In this document: positions 12,401 through 19,376 of the stretch, in pieces
How positions within the stretch are numbered: position 1 is the first letter of the stretch
How the letters are laid out: every line of letters starts with the position of its first letter
Assembly (NCBI GenBank): GCA_050698355.1
Contig: JBOHBN010000435.1
Span: 1-23,225, forward strand
Length of the DNA: 23,225 nt
Source: JBOHBN01 sp050698355
Lineage (GTDB): Bacteria; Actinomycetota; Actinomycetes; Streptosporangiales; WHST01
Direction of reading: 5' to 3'
The notes under the pieces: model-generated
Database searches by the model: none
What the model saw: only the letters and a program-made list of their open reading frames with translations
Told to the model about the DNA's origin: nothing
Position numbers and translations under genes: made by a program

Positions 12401-14038
12401 GCCGAACGCGCCCGCGGTGGTGGTCAGGCCGTTGTAGAACCGGTCGAAGGCGAGGTCGTGGCCGACGCCCTTGATCCGCAGGTCCTGGGCCTGGATGACG
12501 GCGTCGCCGGACTCGTTGTTGACCCGCAGCTGGCTGCGGTCGTTGAGGCGGTGGCTGGTCATCGAGTACCACGGCTGCATGCCCAGCTGCGGGGTCCAGG
12601 ACAGTGACAGCGTCGGCTCCCGGTCCACCGACCCGCAGTAGGTCAGCGTGGCGTCGGGGTTCATCGAGCAGAACCGCTTGGCCTGCGAGGGTGCGGCCTC
12701 GTCGGCGGCGCGCAGCTGCATCCCGAACCGGGTCAGCTCCCCTGAGGTCCACGCGGACACGGTCTTGGTGACGTCGAGCTGCACGTGCCCGTTGGGGTCC
12801 GGGCAGCCCTTCCCGCCGGTGTTGAACGACGGCGACTCCGCCCACGCGGAGGATTTGCTCACCGAGGGCTGGTTGCCCCACACCATCTGCCCGTTGGCGA
12901 CCATCGACGTCTCCGGGTACACCATGGTCACCTTGTCCTGGCACGACACCGCCTCGTACTGGAACAGGTCCAAACTGGCCTGTGTGATGGTGCGGCCGGT
13001 GAACGCCTCGGTGTGGAACTTCAGATGCGACCGGTACACCCGCGACTGGGCGTCGTCGTCGCCGACGCGCAGCCGGTAGTCCTGGTACTGCGGGGTGCTG
13101 TTGCCGGTGAACACGTAGGTGTCGCCCTGCCGGTCCACGCTGGACACATCCGGGTCGATCGTCACCGGATACACCGTCGCCGGGTCGGTCAAATAGTCCA
13201 TCGACGGCTTGAGCACCAGCTGCTGCCCGCCACCCGCGGTGTCCTGCAGCGACGCGTCCACCGGGACCTGGTGCGCCGGGTCGCCACCGTCGTCGACCCG
13301 CGCGTCCCACATCGACAGCGGCCGCGACACCGCCACCACTTTCCCGGAACCGTCGGACAGCTGGAGCATGCCGTGGCTCAGCGACGCCTTCAGGCCGTGC
13401 AGGTCCAGGTCGAACCGGTACACCGGAGCCGAGGCGGGCGGTTTGTCGAGCAGCACCCGCGCGGAGAACCCGCTGGTCTGCGCGGTCGCCTGCAACCTGG
13501 CCGCGTCCGCGACGGCGTACGTCGCCGTCGGCCCCTCGACGGTCGGGTCGGGCAGCGTCGACGGCCACCGCACCCCTACCGACGTCTTCGGCGACAGGTC
13601 GAGGGTGGCGATGTTGCCGGACCCGCCACCCGAGAGCGTCACCTTCGCCGGTGACGCCGCCGGTGCCAGCCGAGCAGCGCTGCTCGTGCTGGTGGCCTGC
13701 AGCGACTGGTCCACCGCTGCCCACGACCCGTCCTTCTGCCGCACCCGACTCGGCCCGGCGGAGGCCTCGGTGACGAACCCGCCCTTGGGCTTGGCGAACG
13801 TCGTCGACGTGGCGGTGCGGTCTGGTTTCACCTCGACCCGCTTCCCGGTCGCGTGTGCCTGCACCGCCGCGCGGGCCTCCGCCGACGCGTGCCGCGCCGC
13901 CGGATCCTTCTGCGCAGCATCCGCCGCGGCCGGCGGCGCGTACCCCGCATAGCCGCCCGAGGCAACCACCACCGCCGCAGCAGCGACCGCCGCGACATAC
14001 CAACGGGTTCCCAACGCGGACAGCAGCGGGATCCTCAT
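9428..14038 (-). CDS. Secreted RHS-repeat polymorphic toxin-like protein with glycine-zipper tail
   Basis: 1536 residues from ATG 14038, preceded by an ideal GGAGGATCG ribosome site; the frame upstream of this is not coding. Order: Sec signal (about 1-38, Ala/Val core); Ala/Lys-rich linker; beta-rich domain; DNRLRE-like domain (about 300-480, around QYQDYRLRVG); DUF6531-like segment (about 500-580, NDRSQLRVNNESGD and FDRFYNG); YD/RHS repeats (about 610-1250, many YDxxGNL units); RHS-associated core (about 1380-1476: TTDRLNSVTGMID, GARYYNPSIGRFTQPD, NPYLYA). After NNTDLSGR only about 53 residues remain: a hydrophobic Gly/Ala zipper with two short helices and ending NQEKL. RHS proteins form a shell that holds and releases a toxic C-terminus, here probably membrane active (inference). 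No frameshift is seen. Confidence 0.9.
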   Translation of the reverse strand: MRIPLLSALGTRWYVAAVAAAAVVVASGGYAGYAPPAAADAAQKDPAARHASAEARAAVQAHATGKRVEVKPDRTATSTTFAKPKGGFVTEASAGPSRVRQKDGSWAAVDQSLQATSTSSAARLAPAASPAKVTLSGGGSGNIATLDLSPKTSVGVRWPSTLPDPTVEGPTATYAVADAARLQATAQTSGFSARVLLDKPPASAPVYRFDLDLHGLKASLSHGMLQLSDGSGKVVAVSRPLSMWDARVDDGGDPAHQVPVDASLQDTAGGGQQLVLKPSMDYLTDPATVYPVTIDPDVSSVDRQGDTYVFTGNSTPQYQDYRLRVGDDDAQSRVYRSHLKFHTEAFTGRTITQASLDLFQYEAVSCQDKVTMVYPETSMVANGQMVWGNQPSVSKSSAWAESPSFNTGGKGCPDPNGHVQLDVTKTVSAWTSGELTRFGMQLRAADEAAPSQAKRFCSMNPDATLTYCGSVDREPTLSLSWTPQLGMQPWYSMTSHRLNDRSQLRVNNESGDAVIQAQDLRIKGVGHDLAFDRFYNGLTTTAGAFGVGWTASVGPDVKLKRLTDDRYDYVAPSGTVFGTFVRKPSDPSHFHTPQAGGVDADLVDNNDGTMTLTFDKSQEKYTFDNLGCGSCDLVMATDTDKHGNAITYHYNTSQQLTQVTDTAGRDVTVDYNSAGFISKLTDANVSPTRTWSYGYTGDHLTSYTDPTGAVTGYDWTGDRVTAITDPAQNGNVVPYTTIDYESGQATQVRYERDGAGGVYEFDWAYANTPSERCNGKGQASTDVTDYSDDPGGVTTYCFADRSDTQNRAVHVVDGGGNTRSTSYTADQAASSMTDPANQGVTDGATVFSYNPNQALTQVTEPTDTAGDTPATTYFDYANPGSVAGGSFLPTSKTSPQGACTAYGYNNDGGVTDSWQGITPASGHHCSDQKADATQHSHVDYNDNGTPKDAYTDSGDGSNPADQTVYSYYGSGPNKGQLKQVVRPGGDLACTASSRRLCTSYSYDGASRVTSVTDGRGKTTRYGYDANDRITQVLTDNATSCDHDAGTCTSYDYDGEGNLVSRTDKRGVWRYGYDQLNQLESYTYPGGDQIRTTYNGAGNLTKYTQHVEASNATDTVTYTYNAANQPTSVTDATGQTTISPDADGRRGQVTFPPGTGVAESFDYTKSGKISGITITGGTGIAAISYSYTDGGTETDKLQKTTRGGTTLTYAYDTVDRLKHVAANPGKNYTFDYDGDGNLVTRTAGSDTTHFGYNEADELCWTGPNTGTAMARHCPATPSGNTTWASDGAGNNTGTSDGPLTYNAANQATGLTDPDGGTTVDQHYTDQGNDLRTAAGNTSFLVGPLDVTARTTGGQTTFYTRDPAGNLIDQHGHGGTRYYTTDRLNSVTGMIDSSGGTAATYDYSPYGKTADTTGSPGNNPWQYAGGYHDTQGDGYYHYGARYYNPSIGRFTQPDSVQGSLTRADTYNPYLYASCDPTNNTDLSGRVPLATKCAELGLLGAGVGALVGATGGPPGVILGAAGGIIVGAGACIIANQEKL

Positions 14039-14552
14039 CGATCCTCCGAACAAGTCACGGCTCCGCGTGAGGCACCGGACGTCACACGCGTGGAGTCGAC
14101 GCGCCGGCTGGGTCCGGGGGGCGGAAACAGTCGAGGCAAACGCACAGTAAAACCGCAGCGAGATCCACAACTCACGCTCACCAGAACACGAGCAAGGTAC
14201 GACACACTGTGACAGTTCTTCACCCGGTGCTACACCCAGCGTGTCGAGAAGTTTCCTGCCGCAGGTGTCACCACCGGTCACCACACGGCCACCCCGAACC
14301 AGGGATGGCGTCCGTGCCGAGGCTTCAGCTCCGCTCCGGCCCGCCGGTGCAACGCTTCAGGTATGAGCCCACTCCTGCTGCAGCAGGTCGACTGTCCGCA
14401 CTGCGGCGCCATCTCCACCACTGTGACCTGCAAGAATGCCCTACCTTGCACCGCGGGTCACGTTCGAGAGCACCAGGCCTCCACGGCCAGCTCATCTAAG
14501 GCTTGCCCGAGTAAGCAACCACGCAAATGGCAGGCCCAGGTCGGGGTTGCGG
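14039..14552. other. Intergenic region upstream of RHS gene
   Basis: 514 bp holding the RHS leader and promoter (minus strand). A 14-bp palindrome with arms CCTGCTG/CAGCAGG occurs at 14374-14387. A plus-strand frame from ATG 14363 begins with a zinc-ribbon-like CPHCG...C...PC...GH stretch but soon becomes Arg-rich and runs into the antisense of the next gene. It lacks a usable ribosome site and may be a remnant. Nothing else is supported. Confidence 0.5.
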
Positions 14553-15170
14553 TCAGGTGCCGCGGACGAGGGGGACGAGGTAGTAGATCTCGAGGACTTC
14601 GTAGATGGCTCCGACGGCGAAGAGCGCGAGAGCCGGAAGCCACAGCCGACCGAGTTGTGCCAGGCCGCGCACGTATCCGCGGCGATGGGTGGACGCGTCC
14701 ACGGTCGCGGGGCGGATCCACGACCGACCGAGTACGTAGGCCCCCAGCATCACCAGGACATAGGCCTGGAATTCGACGAGCATCGTGAGCGAGTGCGGGA
14801 TCAGGGTCAGCGCCGAGGCGGTGTCGACCGGAGCGAGCATGATGCCCAACCGGATCGAGTTGAGGGTGAAGATGACGAGCCCGACGAACGGAATCAGTAG
14901 CGAGGGCAGCGTGATCTGGAGCAGTGCGGTCGGGAAGACGTTGACCAGGAAGATGGTGGTGGCGAACGCCCACCCGTTGCCGACGACGGTCTGTACCAGG
15001 CCGTTCGCCGCACTCCCGGCGAAGGCGTCGGTGGCGGCGGCGTTCACCACCGGAAACAGTACGCCGAGCACCAGGCCGACAACGACGGCGCCGTAGACGA
15101 CAGCGTTCATGACGAGGTACGCCCGCACATTGATGCGGATGATGTGGAACGCCTTGCGGAGGCTGTTCAT
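14553..15170 (-). CDS. SpoIIM/DUF95-like multi-pass membrane protein
   Basis: 205 residues from ATG 15170; the frame continues upstream to 15263 and in-frame GTG 15179 is also possible, and no start has a clear ribosome site. Five membrane segments are evident: about 18-40 (LVMNAVVYGAVVVGLVLGVL), 66-88, 90-110 (SLLIPFVGLVIFTLNSIRLG), 125-148 and 176-200. LIPHSLTMLVEFQAYVLVMLGAYVLG resembles the conserved block of SpoIIM-type proteins, in which PHG/PHS..E lies in a membrane helix. In Bacillus SpoIIM works in forespore engulfment, but homologues are widespread and their job outside Bacillus is unclear. It stands alone with no partner gene. A role in envelope biology is the most that can be said. 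Confidence 0.6.
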   Translation of the reverse strand: MNSLRKAFHIIRINVRAYLVMNAVVYGAVVVGLVLGVLFPVVNAAATDAFAGSAANGLVQTVVGNGWAFATTIFLVNVFPTALLQITLPSLLIPFVGLVIFTLNSIRLGIMLAPVDTASALTLIPHSLTMLVEFQAYVLVMLGAYVLGRSWIRPATVDASTHRRGYVRGLAQLGRLWLPALALFAVGAIYEVLEIYYLVPLVRGT

Positions 15171-15485
15171 GCTGCGCACGTCATTCCGTTCGTCGCGGCA
15201 TCGCATCGGCGCGCCTGGTCGGCCGCGTCCAACACGCTGCACTAGTGATCTTCGGTCGAACACCGGCCCGGTTTCCGAGGTACCGTGAGGCCCGCCCGCG
15301 CTGGCCTACGGCGCTCATCGCCGCGTGCCGGTGGTGGTGTCGGTGGTGGTGTCGGTGCGCCGTCACCTCGGCGCGATCAGGCGGCCCCAAGGGCGGGCAT
15401 GGTCGGGCACGCCCCCGAGAATGCCCGACCACACCGACGGTGAGCGTAGAGGGTTCCGGCCCGAGGCATTGCGGTCATCCATAAA
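15171..15485. other. Intergenic region with tandem repeat and inverted repeat
   Basis: 315 bp with no supported gene. GGTGGTGGTGTC is repeated twice in tandem at 15330-15353, with a partial third GGTG. TGGTCGGGCA (15400-15409) and TGCCCGACCA (15422-15431) form a perfect 10-bp inverted repeat with a 12-nt loop, possibly a terminator or operator upstream of the SOS gene. A/T content rises just before the LexA box. Confidence 0.5.
15400..15431. repeat. Perfect 10-bp inverted repeat (12-nt loop)
   Basis: Arms TGGTCGGGCA and TGCCCGACCA flank CGCCCCCGAGAA. It lies about 55 bp upstream of the LexA box. Either a transcription stop shielding the SOS gene from upstream transcription or a protein-binding site. 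There is no T-run. Confidence 0.4.
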
Positions 15486-15501
15486 TCGAACTTATGTTCG
15501 A
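15486..15501 (+). promoter_or_regulatory. LexA (SOS) box
   Basis: TCGAAC-TTAT-GTTCGA is a perfect 6-4-6 palindrome matching the actinobacterial/Gram-positive LexA consensus (GAACnnnnGTTC, extended TCGAAC...GTTCGA). A TATAT -10-like element follows at 15502-15506, so LexA bound here would block the promoter of the gene starting near 15506-15536. DNA damage should therefore induce it. Confidence 0.85.
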
Positions 15502-15505
15502 GTAT

Positions 15506-15925
15506 ATGGGGGAGGCGGCAAGCTCGTCGTCGCGGGTGGTGTTGCGTGAGCGGGACCCGCCACCGGCGGTGCTCATCGCTCACAGCACCGGGACATGGAC
15601 CGGCTCGATGTTGGCGTGGATCGGCACGGCCGGCCGCTGGTGGGCGGTCGTGGTGTGGTGGCCCGGTGGGCCAGCCGATCGCGCCGTCGACATCGTGCCT
15701 GCGCCGAAGGTGCGTCCGTTCACGGCGCAGCTGGTCCGGGTGTACGCCCACGGTGCCTGGCAGGACGGGCGGTTGCTTGGCTGGCGCCGGCGTCCCGGCG
15801 CGAGCTGGGAGGGCGAGGTGATGACGTGGGTCGACCGGCGCGGCAGCAAACCCGCCACTCGGCAGTGGTACCCGGCGAGCGTGATCCGCTCCGCCGCCGA
15901 GACGCACCGGCGGCCGGCTGGGTAG
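15506..15925 (+). CDS. SOS-regulated hypothetical protein
   Basis: 139 residues if started at ATG 15506. ATG 15494 lies inside the LexA box and is unlikely. GTG 15536 is attractive if transcription begins just past the TATAT at 15502-15506. The protein is Trp rich: TGTWTGSMLAWIGTAGRWWA, then VVVWWPGGPADRAVDIVPAPKVRPF, a long strand-rich centre (LVRVYAHGAWQDGRLLGWRRR) and a WYPASVIRS end before a basic tail. No membrane segment despite the aromatics, no nuclease or polymerase motif, and no family I recognise. The perfect LexA box shows it belongs to the DNA-damage response, perhaps as a repair accessory or a switch linking element excision to stress (inference). It converges on the replication-type gene at 15944. 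Confidence 0.72.
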   Translation: MGEAASSSSRVVLRERDPPPAVLIAHSTGTWTGSMLAWIGTAGRWWAVVVWWPGGPADRAVDIVPAPKVRPFTAQLVRVYAHGAWQDGRLLGWRRRPGASWEGEVMTWVDRRGSKPATRQWYPASVIRSAAETHRRPAG

Positions 15926-15953
15926 GAACCGCGCGTGCTCGGCCTACAACCCA
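15919..15953. terminator. Candidate bidirectional terminator between convergent genes
   Basis: GTAGG (15922-15926) pairs with CCTAC (15943-15947), and TGG (15919-15921) with CCA (15951-15953), leaving a small bulge. It sits at the junction of the plus-strand SOS gene (ends 15925) and the minus-strand gene ending at 15944, the right place for a shared stop. Confidence 0.35.
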
Positions 15954-17068
15954 AGCTGCTGGCGAGCCTGGTGCCACGCGGGGGTGGCCCCGCTTGCGGT
16001 CGCCTGCCGCGCCGCGTGGTCCAGGTGGTCACGGCGACGCTCGTCGCGGCGCTGGTCGGCCTCGATCTGGTCGAGCAGGCTCGGCCGGTCTGCGGCTGGG
16101 TCGATGCGGCGCAGGAACCACGCCAGCAGCGCAGCCGGGTACCGCACCTCCCGACTCGGCCGGTCCCAACGGGCCGGGTCGACCGCGGCGAGCGCCCGGG
16201 CGAGGTCGCGTGGGGTCCAGCCATGGGCGACGTAGGTGCGCAGCGCCGGCGTTACCCGCGCTGCGGAGGTTCCGCGAAGCCACGGCACCGGGCCATCGCG
16301 AGCCGCCATGGCCCGGGCCAGCCCGTTCGGCGCTAGCCCGGCCTGGGATCTCAGCGCTGGCGGCGAAGCCGCCTCGATCGCGGAGCGGCTGTGAGGGAGT
16401 AACAACTGATTTCCGATGTGATTTTCGGGTGCGGTGCGGCACCCGTTGGGAGGGGCGCCATGATCCCCAGACCGGGATGTCTGCGCAGGTGAGCGCCGCT
16501 CAGCGCGGCGTAGGGCGACCGCCAGCCAACGCGGCAGCACAAAAACAGACTCGTTGGCCAGCCGTCTGGGCCACGCACCGGGCACGTAGCGCCCGCCGCC
16601 CTGCTCCAGGCGTTCGGTGTGGGTGCAGTAGCGGCCCCACAGCAGCGTGCGGTACACCCCCAGCCGCCGGGCGGCCGCGCGGGCGCGTTGCACCGTGGTC
16701 GGCGAGCAGCCAAGCCGGTCGGCGATGTCGTCGACCGCGGCGATCAGTTGGGTGCCGTCGTGGTTGGCCGCCTCGGCCTCGACGCGCATCACGGCGAGGA
16801 ACGTGTCGAGGGTCAGGTTGCCGCCACGCACCGCCTGCAGGCACTCCGGGCGCATCCGCACCGCCAGCGGCAACGCCACCTCCAGGAAATGCTCGCGGCT
16901 GTACCAGCGCGGCAACCGCGCGTACCTGCTCCACGGCACCTCGGCCGAGCTGAGCCGAGACGGCCGCCCCGGCCCGCGCAGCCGGCCCGGCGGGCGATAC
17001 GACGACGAGCGGTGCCGCCGGTGCGTCCGGCCAGCAAGCTCGCGCCGCCGGTCGGGCCGGCCGGTCAC
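15944..17068 (-). CDS. Winged-HTH replication-type protein
   Basis: 374 residues from GTG 17068, which overlaps the WhiB stop by 4 nt (GTGA); the open frame further upstream is Arg rich and lies antisense-free within whiB. The first 45 residues are basic and disordered. Residues about 60-175 hold a helix-rich DNA-binding region: LTLDTFLAVMRVEAEAAN, VDDIADRLGCSPTTVQRARAAARRLGVY (HTH), then LLWGRYCTHTERLEQGG as the wing. After a variable linker (about 210-270), the C-terminus contains TYVAHGWTPRDLARALAAVDP, EVRYPAALLAWFLRRIDP and a charged helical tail, the layout of replication proteins in actinobacterial plasmids and integrative elements. No helicase or nicking motif is visible, so it may instead be a regulator. 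Translation is coupled to WhiB. Confidence 0.6.
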   Translation of the reverse strand: MTGRPDRRRELAGRTHRRHRSSSYRPPGRLRGPGRPSRLSSAEVPWSRYARLPRWYSREHFLEVALPLAVRMRPECLQAVRGGNLTLDTFLAVMRVEAEAANHDGTQLIAAVDDIADRLGCSPTTVQRARAAARRLGVYRTLLWGRYCTHTERLEQGGGRYVPGAWPRRLANESVFVLPRWLAVALRRAERRSPAQTSRSGDHGAPPNGCRTAPENHIGNQLLLPHSRSAIEAASPPALRSQAGLAPNGLARAMAARDGPVPWLRGTSAARVTPALRTYVAHGWTPRDLARALAAVDPARWDRPSREVRYPAALLAWFLRRIDPAADRPSLLDQIEADQRRDERRRDHLDHAARQATASGATPAWHQARQQLGL

Positions 17069-17439
17069 GCCACCCCATCGGCTGCGGGCGTGGCCAGGCC
17101 GCTGTCGTTCCACGACAACCGCGCGGCCGCGATACCCAAACGCCGACGCAGCTGACCGCGTTCGGCGTCGGTGGTACCGCCCCACACGCCGCTGACGGCG
17201 TGCCGCAGCGCATAGTCCAGACACTGCTGCCGCACTGGACAGCGGGCACACACCGCCTTGGCGAACAGCTCGTAGCGGTCGGAGTCGAACAGCTGTGGGT
17301 CCTCACCCCGGCACGCGGCCTCGAACCACCTGCCAGGCGCGGCAGGCGGCGCAACGCGGTCGCTCACCGTCGATGAACGGCGACACGAACCCTGCCGGGC
17401 TATGTGTTGCGTGGGGGTTTTGGGTACAGTGGCTCTCAC
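17065..17439 (-). CDS. WhiB-family iron-sulfur regulator (first copy)
   Basis: 124 residues from GTG 17439, placed 5 nt after AAAGGAG; TTG 17457 and GTG 17442 are poorer. The four cluster-binding cysteines are C43, C64, C67 and C73 (AACRGEDPQLFD, KAVCARCPVRQQC). The G(V)WGG turn (84-88) and basic C-terminal DNA-binding patch RGQLRRRLG follow, as in all WhiB proteins. The N-terminal 35 residues are extra and low complexity. WhiB proteins bind a [4Fe-4S] cluster and act with the sigma-A region 4 to control transcription. Here the stop overlaps the replication-type gene (GTGA), so this WhiB probably controls or is co-expressed with element maintenance. Confidence 0.9.
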   Translation of the reverse strand: MRATVPKTPTQHIARQGSCRRSSTVSDRVAPPAAPGRWFEAACRGEDPQLFDSDRYELFAKAVCARCPVRQQCLDYALRHAVSGVWGGTTDAERGQLRRRLGIAAARLSWNDSGLATPAADGVA

Positions 17440-17534
17440 CACCGCTCCTTTCAGCAAAGAGGGTGCGACTGGTAGAGCCCTTCGCGGGGGTAGGTCGGCA
17501 AACCAAGGCCGCGGAGAGCTACTGGCTTCGAAGA

Positions 17535-17553
17535 GCCCGCCCTTGTGGCGGGC
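17535..17553 (-). terminator. Rho-independent-like terminator of the RHH gene
   Basis: GCCCGCC (17535-17541) and GGCGGGC (17547-17553) with a 5-nt loop form a very stable stem 18 nt beyond the RHH gene stop on the minus strand. A TCTTCG stretch follows on that strand. It separates the RHH transcript from the whiB leader. Confidence 0.65.
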
Positions 17554-17570
17554 CTTCTGCCGTTATGGGG

Positions 17571-17777
17571 TTAGGACGTAGTGCTCAGAGGCAACGCCTC
17601 CTGATCCATGTAGCTGACTTCAAGTTCGTGCGCGAGAGTTTCGCCCACGAGGTCTGTGACGGTCATGCCTTGGCTCTTGGCACGAGAGCGCAGTGCCTCG
17701 AGCAGGTGCACAGGCATCAGGACATACAGAGGGTCCCGGTTCCCTTTAGAAGGGCGTCCTGGCTTTCCGTGTGCCAT
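17571..17777 (-). CDS. Ribbon-helix-helix (CopG/Arc-like) DNA-binding protein
   Basis: 68 residues from ATG 17777; the frame is open to GTG 17822 but that would include the palindrome at 17794-17813. A basic N-arm (HGKPGRPSKGNRD) precedes the RHH core: strand PLYVLMPVHLLEALRSRAKSQGM, then TVTDLVGETLAHELE as the second helix, with the G between helices as in CopG proteins. RHH proteins bind as dimers to short palindromes, and one lies 16 nt upstream of this start, suggesting autoregulation. No ribosome site precedes the ATG, so translation may be leaderless. It could act as a copy-number/partition repressor or as an orphan antitoxin: no toxin gene is adjacent. Confidence 0.7.
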   Translation of the reverse strand: MAHGKPGRPSKGNRDPLYVLMPVHLLEALRSRAKSQGMTVTDLVGETLAHELEVSYMDQEALPLSTTS

Positions 17778-17793
17778 AGCACGCAGTCTTACC

Positions 17794-17813
17794 GGTTCCT
17801 TATTGAAGGAACC
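17794..17813 (-). promoter_or_regulatory. Operator-like 8-4-8 palindrome upstream of RHH gene
   Basis: GGTTCCTT (17794-17801) and AAGGAACC (17806-17813) are exact complements around ATTG. It ends 17 nt before the ATG of the RHH gene, in the expected position of its promoter, and is the kind of site CopG-type repressors bind. Confidence 0.55.
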
Positions 17814-17853
17814 AGGAGACACGCCGCCGCAGCGGCAACAGACAAGGCAGCAG

Positions 17854-18069
17854 TCAGTCTGTTGTCGGGGGTGTGGCCCGGCGGGGTCTGTGTGCGGCCC
17901 AGTGGCGGATCGTTCGCGGCCGCCAGAGTTGCATCTGGCCGATACGTCGGTCGGCGTCCGGCATCTGGCCTCGGGCTAGGTACGCCCGCACGGTCCCTGC
18001 TGCTACGCCGAGGTATGTGGCGACGTCGTTTGTTGTCCACCAATCTCGTGGCAACCCAACCTCAGGCAC
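17854..18069 (-). CDS. Excisionase-like (MerR/BldC-type) HTH protein
   Basis: 71 residues from GTG 18069, starting 9 nt after the stop of the XRE/TPR regulator, with GGGAGCG about 18 nt upstream. WWTTNDVATYLGVAAGTVRAYLARGQMPDADRRIG, followed by QLWRPRTIRHW, is the winged HTH of small excisionases (first helix, recognition helix, wing with basic residues, closing Trp). Excisionases bend DNA and steer the integrase towards excision. The nearest complete integrase in this window (7841) is 9 kb away, so its partner may be there or outside. Co-transcription with the XRE regulator suggests that regulator controls excision (inference). Confidence 0.78.
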   Translation of the reverse strand: MPEVGLPRDWWTTNDVATYLGVAAGTVRAYLARGQMPDADRRIGQMQLWRPRTIRHWAAHRPRRATPPTTD

Positions 18070-18078
18070 GCCCGTAGG

Positions 18079-19365
18079 CTACAGCGCTCCCGCTGCCATC
18101 GATGACCCCAGGGTTCGAAGTTGCTGCAGGTAGTCGTTGCCGTCGGTGCTCTTGGGGTACCGCTCGGAGATGAGCTGCCCGAGCTCACGGCTGCACATGA
18201 GCAGCGACGGTAGCGATTGCCGCTCGCCGTTCAGTGCGGCTTGACCGTAGGTGACTGCTGTGTCGATGTCCCCTTGTCGTGCGGCGACGACGCCCAGGGA
18301 TATGCGCGCTTCGGCGTTGCGCATGGGGCTTCGTTCCGAACCATCGAATCCAGTGCCAAGGCGCAGGACCTCGGTGGCGTACGTCTGGGCTAAGTCGTCT
18401 TCTCCCATCAGACGGTAGGTGTCCATCGAGTAGAAGTCCCACTTGGCCGGGTCGACGACGAAGTGGTGGTCGACGTTCTCGGGGTATGGCATGTCTTCGA
18501 GGAGGCTGCGACCTCGATCCAGGGCCAGCTCGACCTGCCGTCGGTTACCCAGCCGTGCCCAGGCTTTCGCCTGTTGGCCGGCGAGTTGCACGCTCACGCC
18601 CCGGTCGCCGGCGGCCTCGATGCCGGCCTCCGCTGCTGCGATGACCCGGCGGTAGTCACCGGTGGTCAAGGCGAACCACGAGGCCATCTCGTGCGCCCAC
18701 CCCATGATGTTGCGGTCGTCGGCTTCGGTGCCAAGGCTCAGCGCGGACCGACGGGTGGCCTCGGCACTGGCTCGGTCGCCCATGTCGTACTCCGCACAGC
18801 CAACCAATAGAGCAACTAACCCGGCCAGCGACAAAACCTCGCGATGTTGAGCCAAGCTGAGCCGCTCGCCGAGCAGCGCGGTGATGCGGTTAAGCCACTG
18901 ATGACCTTCCATCTGCAGCTGGGCGGCCTGCTCGTGCGGGTAGTCGCTGCAGAGTCGGTCGGCGGTGAAGCGCATGGCCTCGAGCGTCGCCGGGTCAACT
19001 GACGATGACCGAAGACGAGACATCAGCTCGAGGGTGTCCATACCTGTCGTGGTGATCAGTGCGGAATCGGCGCGTCGCTCGTCTGGGGGAAAGAGCGCCG
19101 CGGTGACCGTTCCGAACGTCGCGGCGAGGAGCCGTTGATTGGCCTCCTCGGGGCGGTGACCCTTCGCGCCGCCTGCCTCCCAACCCTTGTAGTTGCGCAG
19201 CAGGCTCTCGTCGGATGGCAGGTCTCGGTTCGTGTTCCCCGGCATCCGCGCGAACGTCGCCCGCATGTTGCGGACGGTCTGCAGCTGCGACCAGCCGCGC
19301 GCCTCACGCTCCCGGCGTAGTCGCGCGGCCCAGGTGGGCAGCGACGGGTCATCCATGCCTCCCAT
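18079..19365 (-). CDS. XRE-family regulator with TPR repeats
   Basis: 428 residues from ATG 19365; ATG 19356 is possible but would have GGGAGG only 1 nt away. The long frame upstream overlaps the control region and is not protein-like. Residues about 12-75: AARLRREREARGWSQLQTV...RNYKGWEAG is a Cro/C1-type HTH with an insertion. Helical TPR-like repeats fill 140-420: e.g. AEYDMGDRASAEATRRSALSLG, ALTTGDYRRVIAAAEAGIEAA, LGNRRQVELALDRGRSLLE, ARQGDIDTAVTYGQAALNG. Regulators of this build respond through the TPR part to peptides or partner proteins and are common beside actinobacterial element transfer genes. It faces away from the transfer operon across a region packed with palindromes, so it is the best candidate for its repressor or activator. 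Confidence 0.85.
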   Translation of the reverse strand: MGGMDDPSLPTWAARLRREREARGWSQLQTVRNMRATFARMPGNTNRDLPSDESLLRNYKGWEAGGAKGHRPEEANQRLLAATFGTVTAALFPPDERRADSALITTTGMDTLELMSRLRSSSVDPATLEAMRFTADRLCSDYPHEQAAQLQMEGHQWLNRITALLGERLSLAQHREVLSLAGLVALLVGCAEYDMGDRASAEATRRSALSLGTEADDRNIMGWAHEMASWFALTTGDYRRVIAAAEAGIEAAGDRGVSVQLAGQQAKAWARLGNRRQVELALDRGRSLLEDMPYPENVDHHFVVDPAKWDFYSMDTYRLMGEDDLAQTYATEVLRLGTGFDGSERSPMRNAEARISLGVVAARQGDIDTAVTYGQAALNGERQSLPSLLMCSRELGQLISERYPKSTDGNDYLQQLRTLGSSMAAGAL

Positions 19366-19376
19366 GGTGACGCACC

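Noticed and set aside
14363..14788. Plus-strand frame starting with a CPHCG...GH zinc-ribbon-like stretch
   Set aside because: No usable ribosome site, Arg-rich after 60 residues, and antisense to the SpoIIM-like gene. At most a remnant.
15330..15353. Tandem GGTGGTGGTGTC repeats as a CRISPR or iteron array
   Set aside because: Only two copies of a low-complexity GGT run; no spacers and no further copies.
15595..16953. 452-codon plus-strand frame over the SOS gene and replication-type gene
   Set aside because: Arg/Pro/Gly-rich translation with no ribosome site; it overlaps two better supported genes.
17458..17546. tRNA-like fold (GAGGGTG pairing with CGCCCTT, D-loop-like GGTAGAGC, TTCGAAG)
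   Set aside because: No proper T-arm or anticodon arm can be formed, and part of it is the terminator hairpin of the RHH gene.
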